A stretch of 64,000 bases of DNA from JBKQVT01 sp963727245 (GCA_963727245.1 CAVSFO010000001.1:744001-808000), one strand, 5' to 3'; numbered from the stretch's first letter, positions 7,779 through 18,028 are shown. Program-made: numbers and translations. Notes: generated by a model from the letters alone, not told the origin.

Positions 7779-9111
7779 TTGGCCAAGACACCCCCGCCGT
7801 CAGAACGACGCTCACACTCGCCCGACTCGCCCGCCCCGACCGTGGAACCGAACCCATTGCCCGGCAACGGCTTCGAGGCCATGGGCCTGTCGCCGATCAT
7901 GCTCAAGTCGCTGGAGCGGGCCAGCTACTTGGAGCCGACGCCGATCCAGGCCGGCTTGATTCCCCGGGCCATGGCCGGCGTGGACGTGATGGGCCAGGCG
8001 CAGACCGGGACCGGCAAGACGGCAGCCTTCGCCATCCCCATCCTGGAACTGGTCAAACCGCACCGCAAGGCGGCGCCGCCGCAGGCGCTGGTGCTGGTGC
8101 CGACGCGGGAATTGGCCGTCCAGGTCCGCGACGAGTGCATCAAGCTGGCCGAGGGGCGACACATCCACATCGTGGCCGTCTACGGCGGCAAGCCCATCCG
8201 CAAACAGACCGAGCAGCTCAACCAGGGCGTCGCCCTGGTGGTGGGCACGCCGGGACGCGTGCTGGACCTGATGAGCCGCGGCACACTCATGCTGGGCGAG
8301 GTGCGTTTCGTGGTCCTCGACGAGGCCGACCGCATGTTGGACATCGGCTTCCGGCCCGACATCGAGAAGATCCTCCGCCGCTGCCCGCAGTCGCGGCAGA
8401 CGATGCTCCTCAGCGCCACGATTCCGCCGCCGGTCAAGCGGCTGGCCGAGCGCGTACATGCGCGAGCCGGAGTCGTTGGATTTCTCCTCGAAGCTTTCCG
8501 TGGAGACGATCGAGCAGTTCTATTTCACGGTCGATCCGGAGCAGAAGTTCGACTTGCTCTCGCGGCTTTTGGAGCGGGAGCAGCCGGCGCAGGCCATCAT
8601 CTTCTGCCGCACCAAGCGGGGGACGGAGAAGATCCATCGCCGCCTGGCCCACAAGTTCAAGGGCGTCGACACGATTTACGGCGACTTGCCGCAGAAGACC
8701 CGCGACCGTGTGATGCTGGGGTTCCGCGAGGGCAAGATCCGCTGGCTGGTGGCCACGGACGTGGTGGGCCGGGGCATCAACGTCACCTCGATCTCGCACA
8801 TCATCAACTACGACATACCGCAGTTCTGCGACGACTATGTGCATCGCGTGGGCCGCACCGGCCGGATGGGCCGCGAGGGCGTGGCCTACACGTTCGTCAC
8901 GCCCGAGGAGGGCAGCGAGTTGACGCGGATCGAGATGCGCATCAACCGGCTGTTGGTGCGCGACGAGATGGAGGGGATGGCGGTGTTGCAGAAGCCCGAG
9001 GCCAGCGCTGAGCTGCCGGCCGAAGTGCTGGATGAGCAGGGCCAGCCGGTCAAGGCGGCGCCGACGCCGGTTTTCGGCCGCCGCACGCGGCGACTGCGCC
9101 GGGCACTCTGA
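7779..9111 (+). CDS. DEAD-box ATP-dependent RNA helicase, split by a frameshift
   Basis: RhlE/CshA-like helicase that unwinds RNA. In order: Q motif (LEPTPIQAGLIP), AQTGTGKTAA (Walker A), PTRELAVQ, GTPGRVLD, VLDEADRMLD, SAT (LLSATIPPP); then, in another frame from about 8453, motifs including VATDVVGRGINVTSISH and HRVGRTGRMG. Deleting one G at about 8452 restores KRLAERYMREPESLDFSSK. Only a short basic tail follows. The exact start is uncertain: TTG at 7779 has AAGG upstream, ATG at 7881 is the first methionine in the conserved core, and starts before 7690 lie in the repeat. Confidence 0.88.
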
Positions 9112-9286
9112 CGAGCAGTGTTCAGTGTTCAGTTTTCAGCAGGACAGCCACTGAGAACGGCAAACCGGCTTCGCATCCCCGGCGTTCCTGGCCGGCAGAC
9201 GCCGCCAGAGGTAAAATGACCTCAAACGGGCACCGAGGTGAAACGGACCGCAGTGGCGGCCCAAACAACGCACGGGAGGTCATCGC

Positions 9287-10391
9287 ATGAAACGGTTACT
9301 GTACGTCGCCAGCGGCGTCTTAGCCATCGTGGCAATGGCCGGCCGTTCCGGATGGGCCGCGGAGAAGCCGGCGGCACCGAAGTACGAGAAGATGCTCTAC
9401 GACTTGGGGGCCTTCCCCGTGGCCAAGTTGACCCAGCCCTACTGGACCAATGGGCATCCGGGAGAAGTGTATAGCAAAGGCACGAGGGTTGACGTGGACG
9501 GCTGGCTCTCGCCCTATTGGGCTCCGTCTTACCTGACCGAGGCCGAGAAGGTCCAATACGGGATCCCCAAGAAGCTCCCGAGTTACGAGCAATGCGTGGC
9601 GATGCTCGACATCGACACGTACAAACGCACTCACGATCCGATGCTCTTCCTGGTCATGCGTTTCACGCTCGAAAGCATGCCGGCAGAATGACATGCGCGT
9701 CCGAATAGCAGACATCTTGCGCGTGTACGAGGCGAAGGTCGGTCTGGAACCGTTTGCAGTGCCCTTGCTCTGGGGACGGTGGTCGAATGAAGACGCGATG
9801 CGGCTGATAGGAACCTACGGCGACGAAAGACTCTTTGACGTTCTTCCCAAACCCCAACCCACGGATAAGGCGTATATCGCCTTTCTGGTTGAACAGGCCG
9901 GCGCCGCCAAATGGCCGACCCACTGCCGGCACGACGCCTTCAAACTGCTGTTTGCCGTGGACGAGAAGACCTATCGCAAGCCCTACCGAGAGTTTCTCCT
10001 GAGCCACGTGAAGACGACGGAGAACTGGTGGGAGCGGGCCGACCTGTATCGCGGCTTGACTCAGCTTAAGGATGACGAATCCTTGAGGGCCGTTCGGGAG
10101 GGATTGGTACACGATCCTGTCACCGAATGCCGAGAAAGCATTCTGTATGGGCTGGAAGAGCGAGGCGAAGTGGCCTCGGCCATCGATGCCATTCTGGTGA
10201 TAGTGAATGGGCACGATGACAAGCATTGGCCGCAAACCCCGAGCCGCGGCCCCTTCCAATGGTCGAGAAGCTTGGGCGGATACCTGCAATGGGCGAAGTC
10301 GCAGAAGGGGCTCGATGTGGGAACGTTGAAGAAGGTAGACGAGGCGATTGAGAAGTTGGGTGATCCCAAATTGCGCCAGTGGATGCCGTAG
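9287..10391 (+). CDS. Secreted protein of unknown function, probably one gene split by a frameshift
   Basis: The first part (9287-9691) starts MKRLLYVASGVLAIVAMAGR with a signal peptide and runs to LVMRFTLESM. The second (9693-10391, other frame) starts MRVRIADILRVYEAKVGLEP and continues to 232 residues with helical, HEAT-like character (WWERADLYRGLTQLKDDE). A one-base change near 9680 joins them as ...ACRQNDMRVRIADIL, giving a protein of about 365 residues. A GGGAGG-type ribosome-binding site precedes the first ATG. It may act with the TPR gene that follows on the same strand, but the function is not recognisable. Confidence 0.6.
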
Positions 10392-10442
10392 CGGTGGCCC
10401 CCGCGGCCAATACCCCGTGAACCGTCACAACGGGGAGATGCG

Positions 10443-11765
10443 ATGGAAAGAACCACGATCGCGCTGCTGACGCTGCTGCTTGCGATCGGCGCCGGCACGG
10501 CCGCCGAGGCCCAAGCCACCCGCTGGCAGACGCTCGACGCGGAGGCCGCGTCGCTGCAAAAGCAGGGCCGCTACGATCGCGCCCTGGCGGCGGAGAAAAA
10601 GGCGGTGCAGGCCGCCGAGCAAGCCCTCGGCCGGGATCATCCCAACGTCGCCACCAGCGTGAACAACCTCGCACTGATGTACGCCTCCCAAGGCCGCTAC
10701 GCGGAGGCCGAGCCGCTCTACCAGCGTGCCCTGGCGATCTGGGAAAAGGCCCTCGGCCCGGATCGGCCCGAGGTGGCCACCGGCCTGAACAACCTGGCGG
10801 AGTTGTACTCTTCCCAAGGTCGCAACGCGGAGGCGGAACCGCTCTACAAGCGCGCCCTGGACATCGACGAGACCGTCCACGGTCCCAAGCACCCCGACGT
10901 GGCCACCGACCTGAACAACCTGGCGGAGTTGTACCGCGGCCAAGGCCGCTACGCGCAGGCCGAGCCGTTGGACAAGCGTGCCCTGGCGATCCGCGAGGAG
11001 GTTCTGGGCCCGGATCACGCCGACGTGGCGCAGAGCCTGAACAGCCTGGCGTTGTTGTACGCTTCCCAAGGCCGCTACGCCGAGGCGGAGCCGCTCTACA
11101 AGCGTTCGCTGGCGATCTGGGAGAAGGCCTCCGGCCCGAACCATCCCGCCGTGGCGACGGCCCTGAACAACCTGGCGGAGTCGTATGCTTCCCAAGGCCG
11201 CTTTACGGAGGCCGAGCCGCTCTACAAGCGTTCGCTGGCGATCCGGGAGAAGGCCCTGGGCCCGAAGCATTCGGCCGTGGCCCAGAGCCTGGACAACCTG
11301 GCGGAGTTGTACAAAGCCCGGCGCCTGTACGCGGAGGCCGAACCGTTGGCGAAGCGTTCGCTGACGATCTGGGAGAAGGCTTTGGGCCCGAAGCATCCCC
11401 GCGTGGCGAAGAGCATGAACAACCTGGCGGAGTTGTACCGTGCCGAGGGCAAGTACGCCGAAGCCGAGCCGCTCTACCAGCGTTCGCAGGCGATTTTAGA
11501 GAAGGTTCTGGGCTTGGATCATCCGGCGGTGGCCACCAGCCTGAACAACCTGGCGCTCATGTACTATTCCCAGGGCCGGTACGCCGATGCCGAGCCGCTT
11601 TTCAGGCGTTCGCTGGCGATCAAGGAGAAGGCCCTGGGCCCGAACGATCGCAGCGTGGCGACGAGCCTGGCGAACCTCGCCATGCTCTATCGGAAAACGG
11701 GCCGCGACAAGGAAGCCGAGGCGCTGGAGAAGCGGGCTGCCGCGATCCGGGCGAGCAAACGCTGA
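10443..11765 (+). CDS. Secreted TPR protein with kinesin-light-chain-type repeats
   Basis: A 440-residue protein with a signal peptide (MERTTIALLTLLLAIGAGTA). The rest is about nine tandem 42-residue TPR units of the form AEPLYKRALAIREKALGP followed by HPDVATSLNNLAELY. Successive 126-bp units are very similar at the DNA level, so copy number may vary by recombination. These repeats are protein-binding scaffolds. The protein is probably periplasmic or exported. A GGGGAG ribosome-binding site precedes the ATG. The partner is unknown. Confidence 0.85.
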   Translation: MERTTIALLTLLLAIGAGTAAEAQATRWQTLDAEAASLQKQGRYDRALAAEKKAVQAAEQALGRDHPNVATSVNNLALMYASQGRYAEAEPLYQRALAIWEKALGPDRPEVATGLNNLAELYSSQGRNAEAEPLYKRALDIDETVHGPKHPDVATDLNNLAELYRGQGRYAQAEPLDKRALAIREEVLGPDHADVAQSLNSLALLYASQGRYAEAEPLYKRSLAIWEKASGPNHPAVATALNNLAESYASQGRFTEAEPLYKRSLAIREKALGPKHSAVAQSLDNLAELYKARRLYAEAEPLAKRSLTIWEKALGPKHPRVAKSMNNLAELYRAEGKYAEAEPLYQRSQAILEKVLGLDHPAVATSLNNLALMYYSQGRYADAEPLFRRSLAIKEKALGPNDRSVATSLANLAMLYRKTGRDKEAEALEKRAAAIRASKR

Positions 11766-11779
11766 TGCCCAACGGCTTT

Positions 11780-12565
11780 TTATTCTTCCGCTTTGGCGGG
11801 CTTCTTGTCGGCCTTGGCGGGCTTCTTCTTCGCTCCGCCGCTGAGCGGCTCGGCGGCCTGGATCGTCACCGACTCCGCTTGCACCAGCCCCGGGAGCTGC
11901 CGGTAGGCACGCCCCCGGACCGAGATGGTGTCGCCCGGTCTGGCCTGGCTGATGTCGGCCAGGTCGACGGCGATCTTCGCGTCGTCGTCCAGATCGGCCT
12001 TGACGGCCCCCCTGCCAAAACTGACCGTGAGCTTGCCGGCCTTGCAGCTCTTCACCGTGCCGCGAACGACGCAGGTGCCGGGCAATTGGACGGCGGCAGC
12101 GGGCTTCTTTTTCTCGGCCTTCTTCGCCCCCTTATCGGCCGGCGCGGCGTCCGCACCACTTCCTTTCACCATGAAACCGACGTTGTCCTGCGCGGCGGCG
12201 CCGGCCCCCGGCGACCCTTCCGCAAACAATCCGGCAGGGCGCTCGGTCGACAGCGTGACCACAGTCAGCGAAGCAACTTTCTCCTTGACGGTACGCGTCT
12301 TGTCGACCTCGGCGGTAAACTCCACGGCAACGCCCTGCTTAATGAAGTCGGCCGTGGCCGAGCCGGTAAGGTGCAGCTTGGTTGCCTGGGTCACCACGAC
12401 ATTGAGCGCCTGACCGTCTTTGGTAGTCATCACGACGCCGCCGGCCACGATCTTTTCGACGGTGCCCCGGGGGTTGGTGGCCCGGCCCATTGAAATCCTC
12501 TGCGCATAGACCGGCGCGGACCAGGCCAGCACGAACGACGCCAGGAGCAAACCGCGAGGACACAT
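11780..12565 (-). CDS. Secreted protein with two beta-rich domains and a Lys-rich tail
   Basis: A 261-residue protein with signal peptide MCPRGLLLASFVLAWSAPVY. Residues 30-110 (RGTVEKIVAGGVVMTTKDGQ) and 160-235 (VRGTVKSCKAGKLTVSFG) look like two related small beta domains of the DUF5666/OB-like type, each starting with RGTV. They are joined by an Ala/Lys-rich linker, and the protein ends KKKPAKADKKPAKAEE. It converges on the TPR gene, with only 14 bases between the stops. Function unknown. Confidence 0.65.
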   Translation of the reverse strand: MCPRGLLLASFVLAWSAPVYAQRISMGRATNPRGTVEKIVAGGVVMTTKDGQALNVVVTQATKLHLTGSATADFIKQGVAVEFTAEVDKTRTVKEKVASLTVVTLSTERPAGLFAEGSPGAGAAAQDNVGFMVKGSGADAAPADKGAKKAEKKKPAAAVQLPGTCVVRGTVKSCKAGKLTVSFGRGAVKADLDDDAKIAVDLADISQARPGDTISVRGRAYRQLPGLVQAESVTIQAAEPLSGGAKKKPAKADKKPAKAEE

Positions 12566-12920
12566 GACGAGCCCCCCCTCTGTAACGCTGTTATCTGTTA
12601 TTCATGGCTTTATACTCCACGATAACGATGAAACCCGCAAGTCGCCCCAAGGTGCCGTTAATTCTGGGCCGCGACGCCAGCGATGGCAGCGGGGGCGACA
12701 GCCCGGCCATGAAACCCACTCCGAAGAGGTATCGCCACTTGGCCAGCCTGGTAGTGAATGAGCGGCGTATCGCCGACGAGTCACCGCAATCGGTCGGGCG
12801 TGGCGCCTGGAGTGGAGTTGGGATACCGGAATTCTCTGGAATTTCAAAGTTGGGGCGGCAGCCGGGGCCGCCCCAACTTTCGTGACGCGTTGGTCAATCG
12901 GACTCCGCCGCGGGAGGTCG
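12566..12920. other. Intergenic region without a recognisable gene
   Basis: The 355 bases between two minus-strand genes hold a hairpin at 12846-12880. Short open frames are present, but none has coding features. The promoter of the 11780-12565 gene should lie near 12566-12620. Confidence 0.5.
12846..12880 (-). terminator. Hairpin downstream of the DUF1559 gene
   Basis: A perfect 14-bp stem (AAAGTTGGGGCGGC with its complement) and a 7-base loop, 41 bases after the DUF1559 stop. Without a long U-tract it could be a terminator or one more palindromic repeat. Confidence 0.5.
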
Positions 12921-14003
12921 CTAGGGCAGATAGACCGACTGCTGATCGGCGGCGGCCGTCTCGCCGCCCGCCCTGGTGATCAGCGCGGCGACGACCGAGA
13001 CATTGGTGCCGACGGCCAACAGGCGGACCGCGCCATCGGCCAAAACGATGTTTGCCCCGCCGGGATGGAACGCATAAATTTCCCCGGTGGGAAGGGTGCC
13101 GAAGTCGGGGTCGCCGCTGTTGCCGGCTTCATAGGTGGATTGGAAGCCGTTGGTGACGTTCACGGCGTAGGGGCCGTCGGGAATCGTACCCGTCTTGTCG
13201 GCGCCCCGCAAAATGATCTCCGACGCCGGCCGCGACCAGCCGCCGCCGTTGACGTGATCGGTGGCCACGTTGTCGCTGCCGGACGAGATGGTCGTGTTCA
13301 CGCCGTTCTGATAGACGTAGGGCCTGCCGGCCGATTCCGCGTAGAGAGTCGTGTTGGAAAGGCCGTCGGTGATGTCGGCCAAACGGGGCTGGCTGGCGTA
13401 GGCGTTTTGCCGGTACAGGGCCCCGGCGCCGGTCCCCGCCGAGTCCACCAGGGCCGCCGTGCCCCCGGTGGCCAGGGTCGGGTCAACGCCGATGGTCGCC
13501 CCATAGTCGCTGACCGCCACGACCCCGACCCACTTGGTGCTGTCCGGGTCTCCGTCCAGGCGGGCGGGATTCGGCGTGGACGGGCAGACGAAGGTCGGGA
13601 TGAGAGTCGAGGTAATCACTCCATTGGGATTGGCCGGGTCGAGCGTGCCGCCGCTCGGGGTCGAATTGGGAGTCCACCAGTTGTAGAGCGGATCGTAGTT
13701 GATGAACAGGTTGTTCTGTTCCAGATACGGCAACAAGAACGTCAGCGTCGACTCGCGAATGGTCGATCCGGCGGCCGGCGGCCGGATGCTGGAGGGCAGA
13801 TGGCCGAAGCTGTCGCTGAAATTGTGGACCGCCAGGCCGATCTGCTTCAGGTTGTTTGAGCAACCAACTCGCCGGGCCGCCTCGCGGGCCTGCTGCACCG
13901 CCGGCAACAGCAATCCGACGAGGATGGCGATGATCGCCACGACCACCAACAACTCGATCAGGGTAAAGCCAGTTCGTTCCTTGATTCGCACTTTCATTTG
14001 CAT
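12921..14003 (-). CDS. DUF1559 domain protein with type II prepilin-like N-terminus
   Basis: Planctomycete-type pseudopilin. The N-terminus has a basic leader, then GFTLIELLVVVAIIAILVGL, the prepilin cleavage and methylation site and transmembrane helix, followed by QQAREAARRVGCSNNLKQIG. The C-terminal AFHPGGANIVLADGAVRLLA contains the H-x9-DG motif that defines the family. At 360 residues it is of normal length. Such proteins are expanded in planctomycetes; they are exported and anchored like minor pilins, but their roles are not known. The small lipoprotein upstream on the same strand is a usual neighbour. Confidence 0.93.
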   Translation of the reverse strand: MQMKVRIKERTGFTLIELLVVVAIIAILVGLLLPAVQQAREAARRVGCSNNLKQIGLAVHNFSDSFGHLPSSIRPPAAGSTIRESTLTFLLPYLEQNNLFINYDPLYNWWTPNSTPSGGTLDPANPNGVITSTLIPTFVCPSTPNPARLDGDPDSTKWVGVVAVSDYGATIGVDPTLATGGTAALVDSAGTGAGALYRQNAYASQPRLADITDGLSNTTLYAESAGRPYVYQNGVNTTISSGSDNVATDHVNGGGWSRPASEIILRGADKTGTIPDGPYAVNVTNGFQSTYEAGNSGDPDFGTLPTGEIYAFHPGGANIVLADGAVRLLAVGTNVSVVAALITRAGGETAAADQQSVYLP

Positions 14004-14155
14004 TTCTCCTAATTCTGATTCTCGTCAAGTACAAAAGGGAAAAACCAAACCGATCGTCTGCCAGGATCACCTACACGCCTGCACGCCAGCACCCTCCTTT
14101 CAGCCAAGCCTTCCGTGGAAAGGGCCCGTAAAGAAATGACCTGTCGAATTTCCAA

Positions 14156-14199
14156 GGGGACAGTCCCATTTTCGTCGGACGAAAATTGGGACAGTCCCC
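14156..14199. repeat. PR-2 palindromic repeat, copy 1
   Basis: A 44-bp hairpin: GGGGACAGTCCCATTTTCGTC against GACGAAAATTGGGACAGTCC. The same 44-bp element, differing mainly in its four-base centre, occurs inside the coding region at 51888-51931. This copy is intergenic, between the lipoprotein gene and the DUF1559 gene. Confidence 0.85.
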
Positions 14200-14238
14200 A
14201 AGTTATCCCTTCTGCGGACCCAAAGGGGGTTTCGCCCC

Positions 14239-14726
14239 TCATTGGTTCAGTTCCAGCGCCGGCAGCACGTTGGGGCCCTGCGCGATGGTCGCCCGCAGAT
14301 CGGTCGTCTTCAAATCGGCGTACTTCGGCGGCAAGACGTTGGGGCCTGGCGCCGATCCGCCGGGCGAGATCACGATAGGGTTGCACGTCACCACCACGGC
14401 GTACTGGCCTTCCGCCGCGCCGTCGCCGGCCGCGAACGTCGTCAGGCGAAAACGACCCTTGTCGTCCGTGTGCGCCTTGGCCGCGACGCGGCGCTTCTCT
14501 TTGGACGGCGTTTGCGGACAGAAAACGACCAGCCCCCGGCAACCGGCTTTCCCTGCCAGAGGATCTGGCCTTCGGCGGGATACAACGCGTCGTGATTGCC
14601 TTGGCTCTTGCCGCAACCGGCCAGCGCCGCCGCCACGACGACCGCGATCAGCGCCGCCGGCCGCATCATGCCCAGGCGGACTCCCGCCCGGCCCGATGAC
14701 GGAGCCTCACAAAAATACAGTCTCAT
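14239..14726 (-). CDS. Small lipoprotein with a carboxypeptidase-regulatory-like domain, frameshifted
   Basis: Starts MRLYFCEAPSSGRAGVRLGM with an AAGGAA ribosome-binding site. A hydrophobic stretch follows, then the lipobox-like AALAGCGKSQG. The first frame reaches ILWQGKPVAGG and then loses sense; the frame from about 14540 continues LVVFCPQTPSKEKRRVAAKA and DDKGRFRLTTFAAGDGAAEG to a stop at 14239. The DxxGxF(R)LTTF pattern is that of the transthyretin-like/CarboxypepD_reg fold seen in many planctomycete lipoproteins next to DUF1559 genes. It is probably membrane-anchored in the periplasm; the function is unknown. Confidence 0.72.
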
Positions 14727-15144
14727 AATCGTCACTTCCTTTCTATTGAGGACTTTCGGAACCTCCCCAGGAACCGGGACGGGTTCATCGCAATCCCTGT
14801 ACCAATGAAACACATTCTTCTTTCTCAACATAATTATCATTATGCCCGTCATCCAGCGCCAGCCAGCCGCGAAATATGGGCGCCAGGCGAAGCAAATCCA
14901 GCAGGGGCAACGGCTTCGATGAGAGCGCGGCGTTCCGAGGCGGTTGCCGCGCCGAACTCGCGCCGCCCGTAGCGGCCATCAGATTTCATGGCCAAGCGAG
15001 TTTCAAGGCAATTTCTCCGCAGATTTGATGGGAGAAGAGGTTGGGGACCAGGGCACCGCGCGGTTGCCAACGACCGCTCGGGCGGTACACTTTGGGCAAC
15101 CGGCGACCCAGTTCCGGCAGTCCCATCGAGCTCCGGAGGCACTT
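14727..15144. other. Divergent intergenic region with an AT-rich palindrome
   Basis: The 418 bases between the divergent lipoprotein and malic enzyme genes contain no convincing gene. On the minus strand, 14829-14844 reads CATAATGATAATTATG, an AT-rich palindrome resembling a Fur box or a promoter -10 region. It is conspicuous in this GC-rich setting. Confidence 0.45.
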
Positions 15145-16822
15145 ATGCAGTCATTAACCACTTCCGCAGGGAAACCGCCCTGCGACGGCCCACAGCTCTT
15201 GCGGGACCCCCGCTACAACAAGGGCTCGGCTTTCTCGCACGAGGAACGGGAGCGGCTCGGCCTGCTGGGCCTGATGCCGCCGCAGGTCCGCACCATCGAG
15301 GAGCAGGTCGTTGTCGAACGGGAGCATCTGCGGTCGAAGTCCGACGAACTGGAAAAGTACATCGGGCTGGCCGCCCTCCAGGACCGCAACGAAACCCTCT
15401 TCTACCGACTCCTGGTCGAGAACCTCGTGGAGCTGCTGCCCATCGTCTACACGCCCACCGTGGGCCGCGCCTGCCAGCAGTACAGCCACATCTTCCGCCG
15501 CCCGCGCGGCCTCTGGATCACCCCGGACGACGTGGACCGCGTTCCGGCCCTCCTCCGCAATGCCCCTTCGCCGGACATCTGCCTGATCGTGGCCACCGAC
15601 AATGAACGGATCTCTGGGACTCGGCGACCAAGGGGCCGGCGGCATGGGCATTCCCGTCGGCAAGCTGTCTCTCTATACCGCCGCCGCCGGAATCCATGCC
15701 TGCCACTGCCTGCCCGTGAGCCTCGACGTGGGGACGAACAATGCCGAGCTGCTGGGCGATCCCTACTACCTCGGCTACCGGCAGCGCCGGCTACGAGGCG
15801 ATGCCTACTGGAAAGTGCTGGACGCTTTCGTCGCGGCCGTGAAAGAAGTCTTTCCGAACTGTCTGGTCCAATGGGAGGATTTTCACAAGAACATCGCCTT
15901 CGAGGTCCTCCAGCGCTACCAGAAACAGGTCCTCAGCTTCAACGACGACATTCAGGGCACGGCGGCCGTCGCCCTGGCCGGAATCCTCACGGCCCTGCGC
16001 ATCACCGGCCAGAGCCTGCCCGAACAGCGGATCGTCTACGCGGGGGCCGGCGCGGCGGGCGTGGGCATCGGCAGCCTGACGGCCCAGGCGATGCGGGAAG
16101 AGACCAGCGACGTGCCGCTGGTGCACGCCGCCCAGGTCTTCGTCGACAGCGAGGGACTGCTGCACCGGGGCCGGCGGATCGGCGACCCGCAGAAAGTGCC
16201 TTTCGCCTTGGACGACGAGGCGATGGTGCGCTATGGCTTCCCGAAGGACGCTGCCGGCGATCTGCTGGAAGTCGTCCGCCGAGTGCGGCCCACGGTGCTG
16301 GTCGGCACGACGGCCCAGCCGGGCACGTTCAGCGAGCCGGTCGTCCGGGAGATGGCCCGGCACGTCGAGCGTCCGGTGATTTTGCCGCTGAGCAATCCCA
16401 CCTCGCAGGTCGAATGCACGCCGGCGGAAGCGATCCGCTGGACCGAGGGGCGGGCCGTGGTGGCCAGCGGCACGGGTTTCGCGCCGGTGGCTTACGACGG
16501 CAAGACCCACGTCATCGGCCAGGCGAACAACGTCTTCATCTTTCCCGGCGTGGGGCTGGGCTGCATTCTCGCGGCGGCGGCGGAGGTGGACCAACGGGTG
16601 TTCCTGGTTGCCGCCCGGCGTTTGGCGGCCTGCGTCAGCCAGGAGCGGCTCGATACGGGGGCCATTTACCCGAGCATCGCGGAGCTTCGCACGGTCAGTG
16701 CCCGGGTGGCGGCCGCCGTGATCGAGGAGGTGCAGCGGCAGCAGGGTCGCGGAGGTGCCGGGGTGAGCGAACAGTCCGTTGGCGAGGCGATGTGGTATCC
16801 GGAGTACGCCAGTTACACGTGA
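15145..16822 (+). CDS. NAD-dependent malic enzyme, split by a frameshift
   Basis: Oxidative decarboxylation of malate to pyruvate. The start MQSLTTSAGKPPCDGPQLLR has a GGAGG ribosome-binding site. The N-terminal part carries RDPRYNKGSAFSHEERERLG and LPIVYTPTVGRACQQYSHIF, hallmarks of the SfcA-type family. The second part carries GLGDQGAGGMGIPVGKLSLY, EDFHKNIAFEVLQRY, NDDIQGTAAVALAGIL and the Rossmann motif YAGAGAAGVGIG. Removing one T near 15612 joins TDNERI to LGLGDQG. Combined length is about 558 residues, normal for the family. Confidence 0.92.
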
Positions 16823-16855
16823 TGGAAGCAGGGGCCAGGGGCCGGGGGCCAGGGT

Positions 16856-16950
16856 TGGTGGGGCGCGCTGCGCTCGACCCACCGCGCAGATGCTTCTGTT
16901 GCGGAAGGACGCAAAATTGTAGGGTGGGTCGAGCGCAGCGAGCCCCACCA
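16856..16950. repeat. PR-3 palindromic repeat, copy 1
   Basis: Left arm TGGTGGGGCGCGCTGCGCTC (from 16856) and right arm GTAGGGTGGGTCGAGCGCAG (16919 onward) flank a centre containing TTCTGTTGCGGAAG, which also flanks the copy at 25133. It sits between malic enzyme and the tandem membrane genes, preceded by a PR-12 tract. Confidence 0.8.
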
Positions 16951-16971
16951 TCGTTTTCTCATTCGGGCCGA

Positions 16972-17511
16972 TCATGCTGCGGGCCTATTCCCGCGCCTCA
17001 CGCCCGGGGCTCCTTGCTCGGTGCCATCGGCCGGCTTTTCGTCGACGGGGTCCTCAAGCGGCGGCTGCACCTTGTTGAGAAAGAGGAAGACGCCGGCAAT
17101 CAATCCGCCGGCAAGATAGCCCGGCAGCGCCCCGAACCCAGAAAGAACATAGGCGGTCGGATCGAAGATGATAGCAACCAGACGGTCCTGCCACGTGCGG
17201 GGGCGCCCGCCGCCGACGCGGAAGTCGACAATGCCGCCGGCGAGCATGAGCAACGTGCACAGGACCACCCCCGCCAGGGTCGACGCCCTGCGGGGATTGC
17301 GGCCCTTGAACAGGACCGCCTGGGCGAGGCCGACCAGGGTGAAGAACAGCGCAACCGTCACGAAAACCAAGGGAGAAAAATGCAAGCCCTTCAGCAGGGC
17401 GAACAGCAGCGCGTACATCGTGGTGATGACCAGCATCACGCCGACGCCGAAGCGCCGCGGCACGCCGGTCTGCTTGCGGAGAGGCGGACGGAGTGGGTGC
17501 TGGTCGGTCAT
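16972..17511 (-). CDS. Membrane protein, tandem paralogue 3 of 3
   Basis: A 179-residue protein of the local family starting MTDQHPLRPPLRKQTGVPRR. About four hydrophobic helices follow (VMLVITTMYALLFALLKG; FVTVALFFTLVGLAQAVLF; LCTLLMLAGGIVDFRVG; YLAGGLIAGVFLFLNKV), with the conserved sequence VGLAQAVLFKGRNPRRAS between helices 2 and 3. The C-terminal tail is acidic and Pro-rich (PLEDPVDEKPADG). Its start overlaps the stop of the preceding copy. Function unknown; no recognised family. Confidence 0.75.
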   Translation of the reverse strand: MTDQHPLRPPLRKQTGVPRRFGVGVMLVITTMYALLFALLKGLHFSPLVFVTVALFFTLVGLAQAVLFKGRNPRRASTLAGVVLCTLLMLAGGIVDFRVGGGRPRTWQDRLVAIIFDPTAYVLSGFGALPGYLAGGLIAGVFLFLNKVQPPLEDPVDEKPADGTEQGAPGVRRGNRPAA

Positions 17512-18028
17512 GCGGGCGTGTCCTGCTGCGGCCTATCCCCGCGCCTCACGCCCGGGGCTCCTTGCTCGGTGCCGGCGGCCGGCTTCTCGTCGGCAGGGTC
17601 GTCCAGCGGCGTCTGAACTTTGTTGAGAAAGAGGAAGACCCCGGCAATCAGTCCTCCGGCAAGATAGCCGAACAGCGCCCAGAAACGGCGCCCAACAGAA
17701 TCGCAAGCGGTAGAGGGCACGGGATGGCGAGTTGCCTCAGGATGGGGACGCTTCTGCTGCTGACCAGCACCAACAGCACGCCGAACACCACTCCCGTCAC
17801 GGCGGACGCCCGGCGGGGATTGCGGCCCTTGAACAAGACGGCCTGGGCGAGGCCGACGAGGGTAAAGAAAATCGCAATCACCGCGAAGTTCCAGGCCGAG
17901 GCTCGTTGTATCACCGCAAACAGGACGGCATACATCGTGGTGATGACCAGCATCACGCCGACGCCGAACCGCCGCGGCACGCCGGTCTGCCGGCGGGGGA
18001 ACAGGTGGAATGGCTGCTTCTCGGTCAT
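17508..18028 (-). CDS. Membrane protein, tandem paralogue 2 of 3, frameshifted
   Basis: Same family as its neighbours: MTEKQPFHLFPRRQTGVPRR, then FGVGVMLVITTMYAVLFA and VGLAQAVLFKGRNPRRAS. The frame from 18028 ends at 17648 with GAVSGRCSAILPED. A one-base shift near 17690 recovers FWALFGYLAGGLIAGVFLF and the family tail, ending at 17508. It has ATGA-type overlaps at both ends with copies 1 and 3. It is either a decaying copy or a sequence error; the intact tail favours error. Confidence 0.68.

Noticed and set aside
10500..11760. CRISPR-like regular repeats
   Set aside because: The 126-bp period is a coding TPR array with no unique spacers between short identical repeats.
14944..17616. 890-codon frame covering malic enzyme and beyond
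   Set aside because: Only the first 155 codons after 15145 match malic enzyme; the rest is out of frame after an indel near 15612 and runs antisense through the tandem membrane genes.
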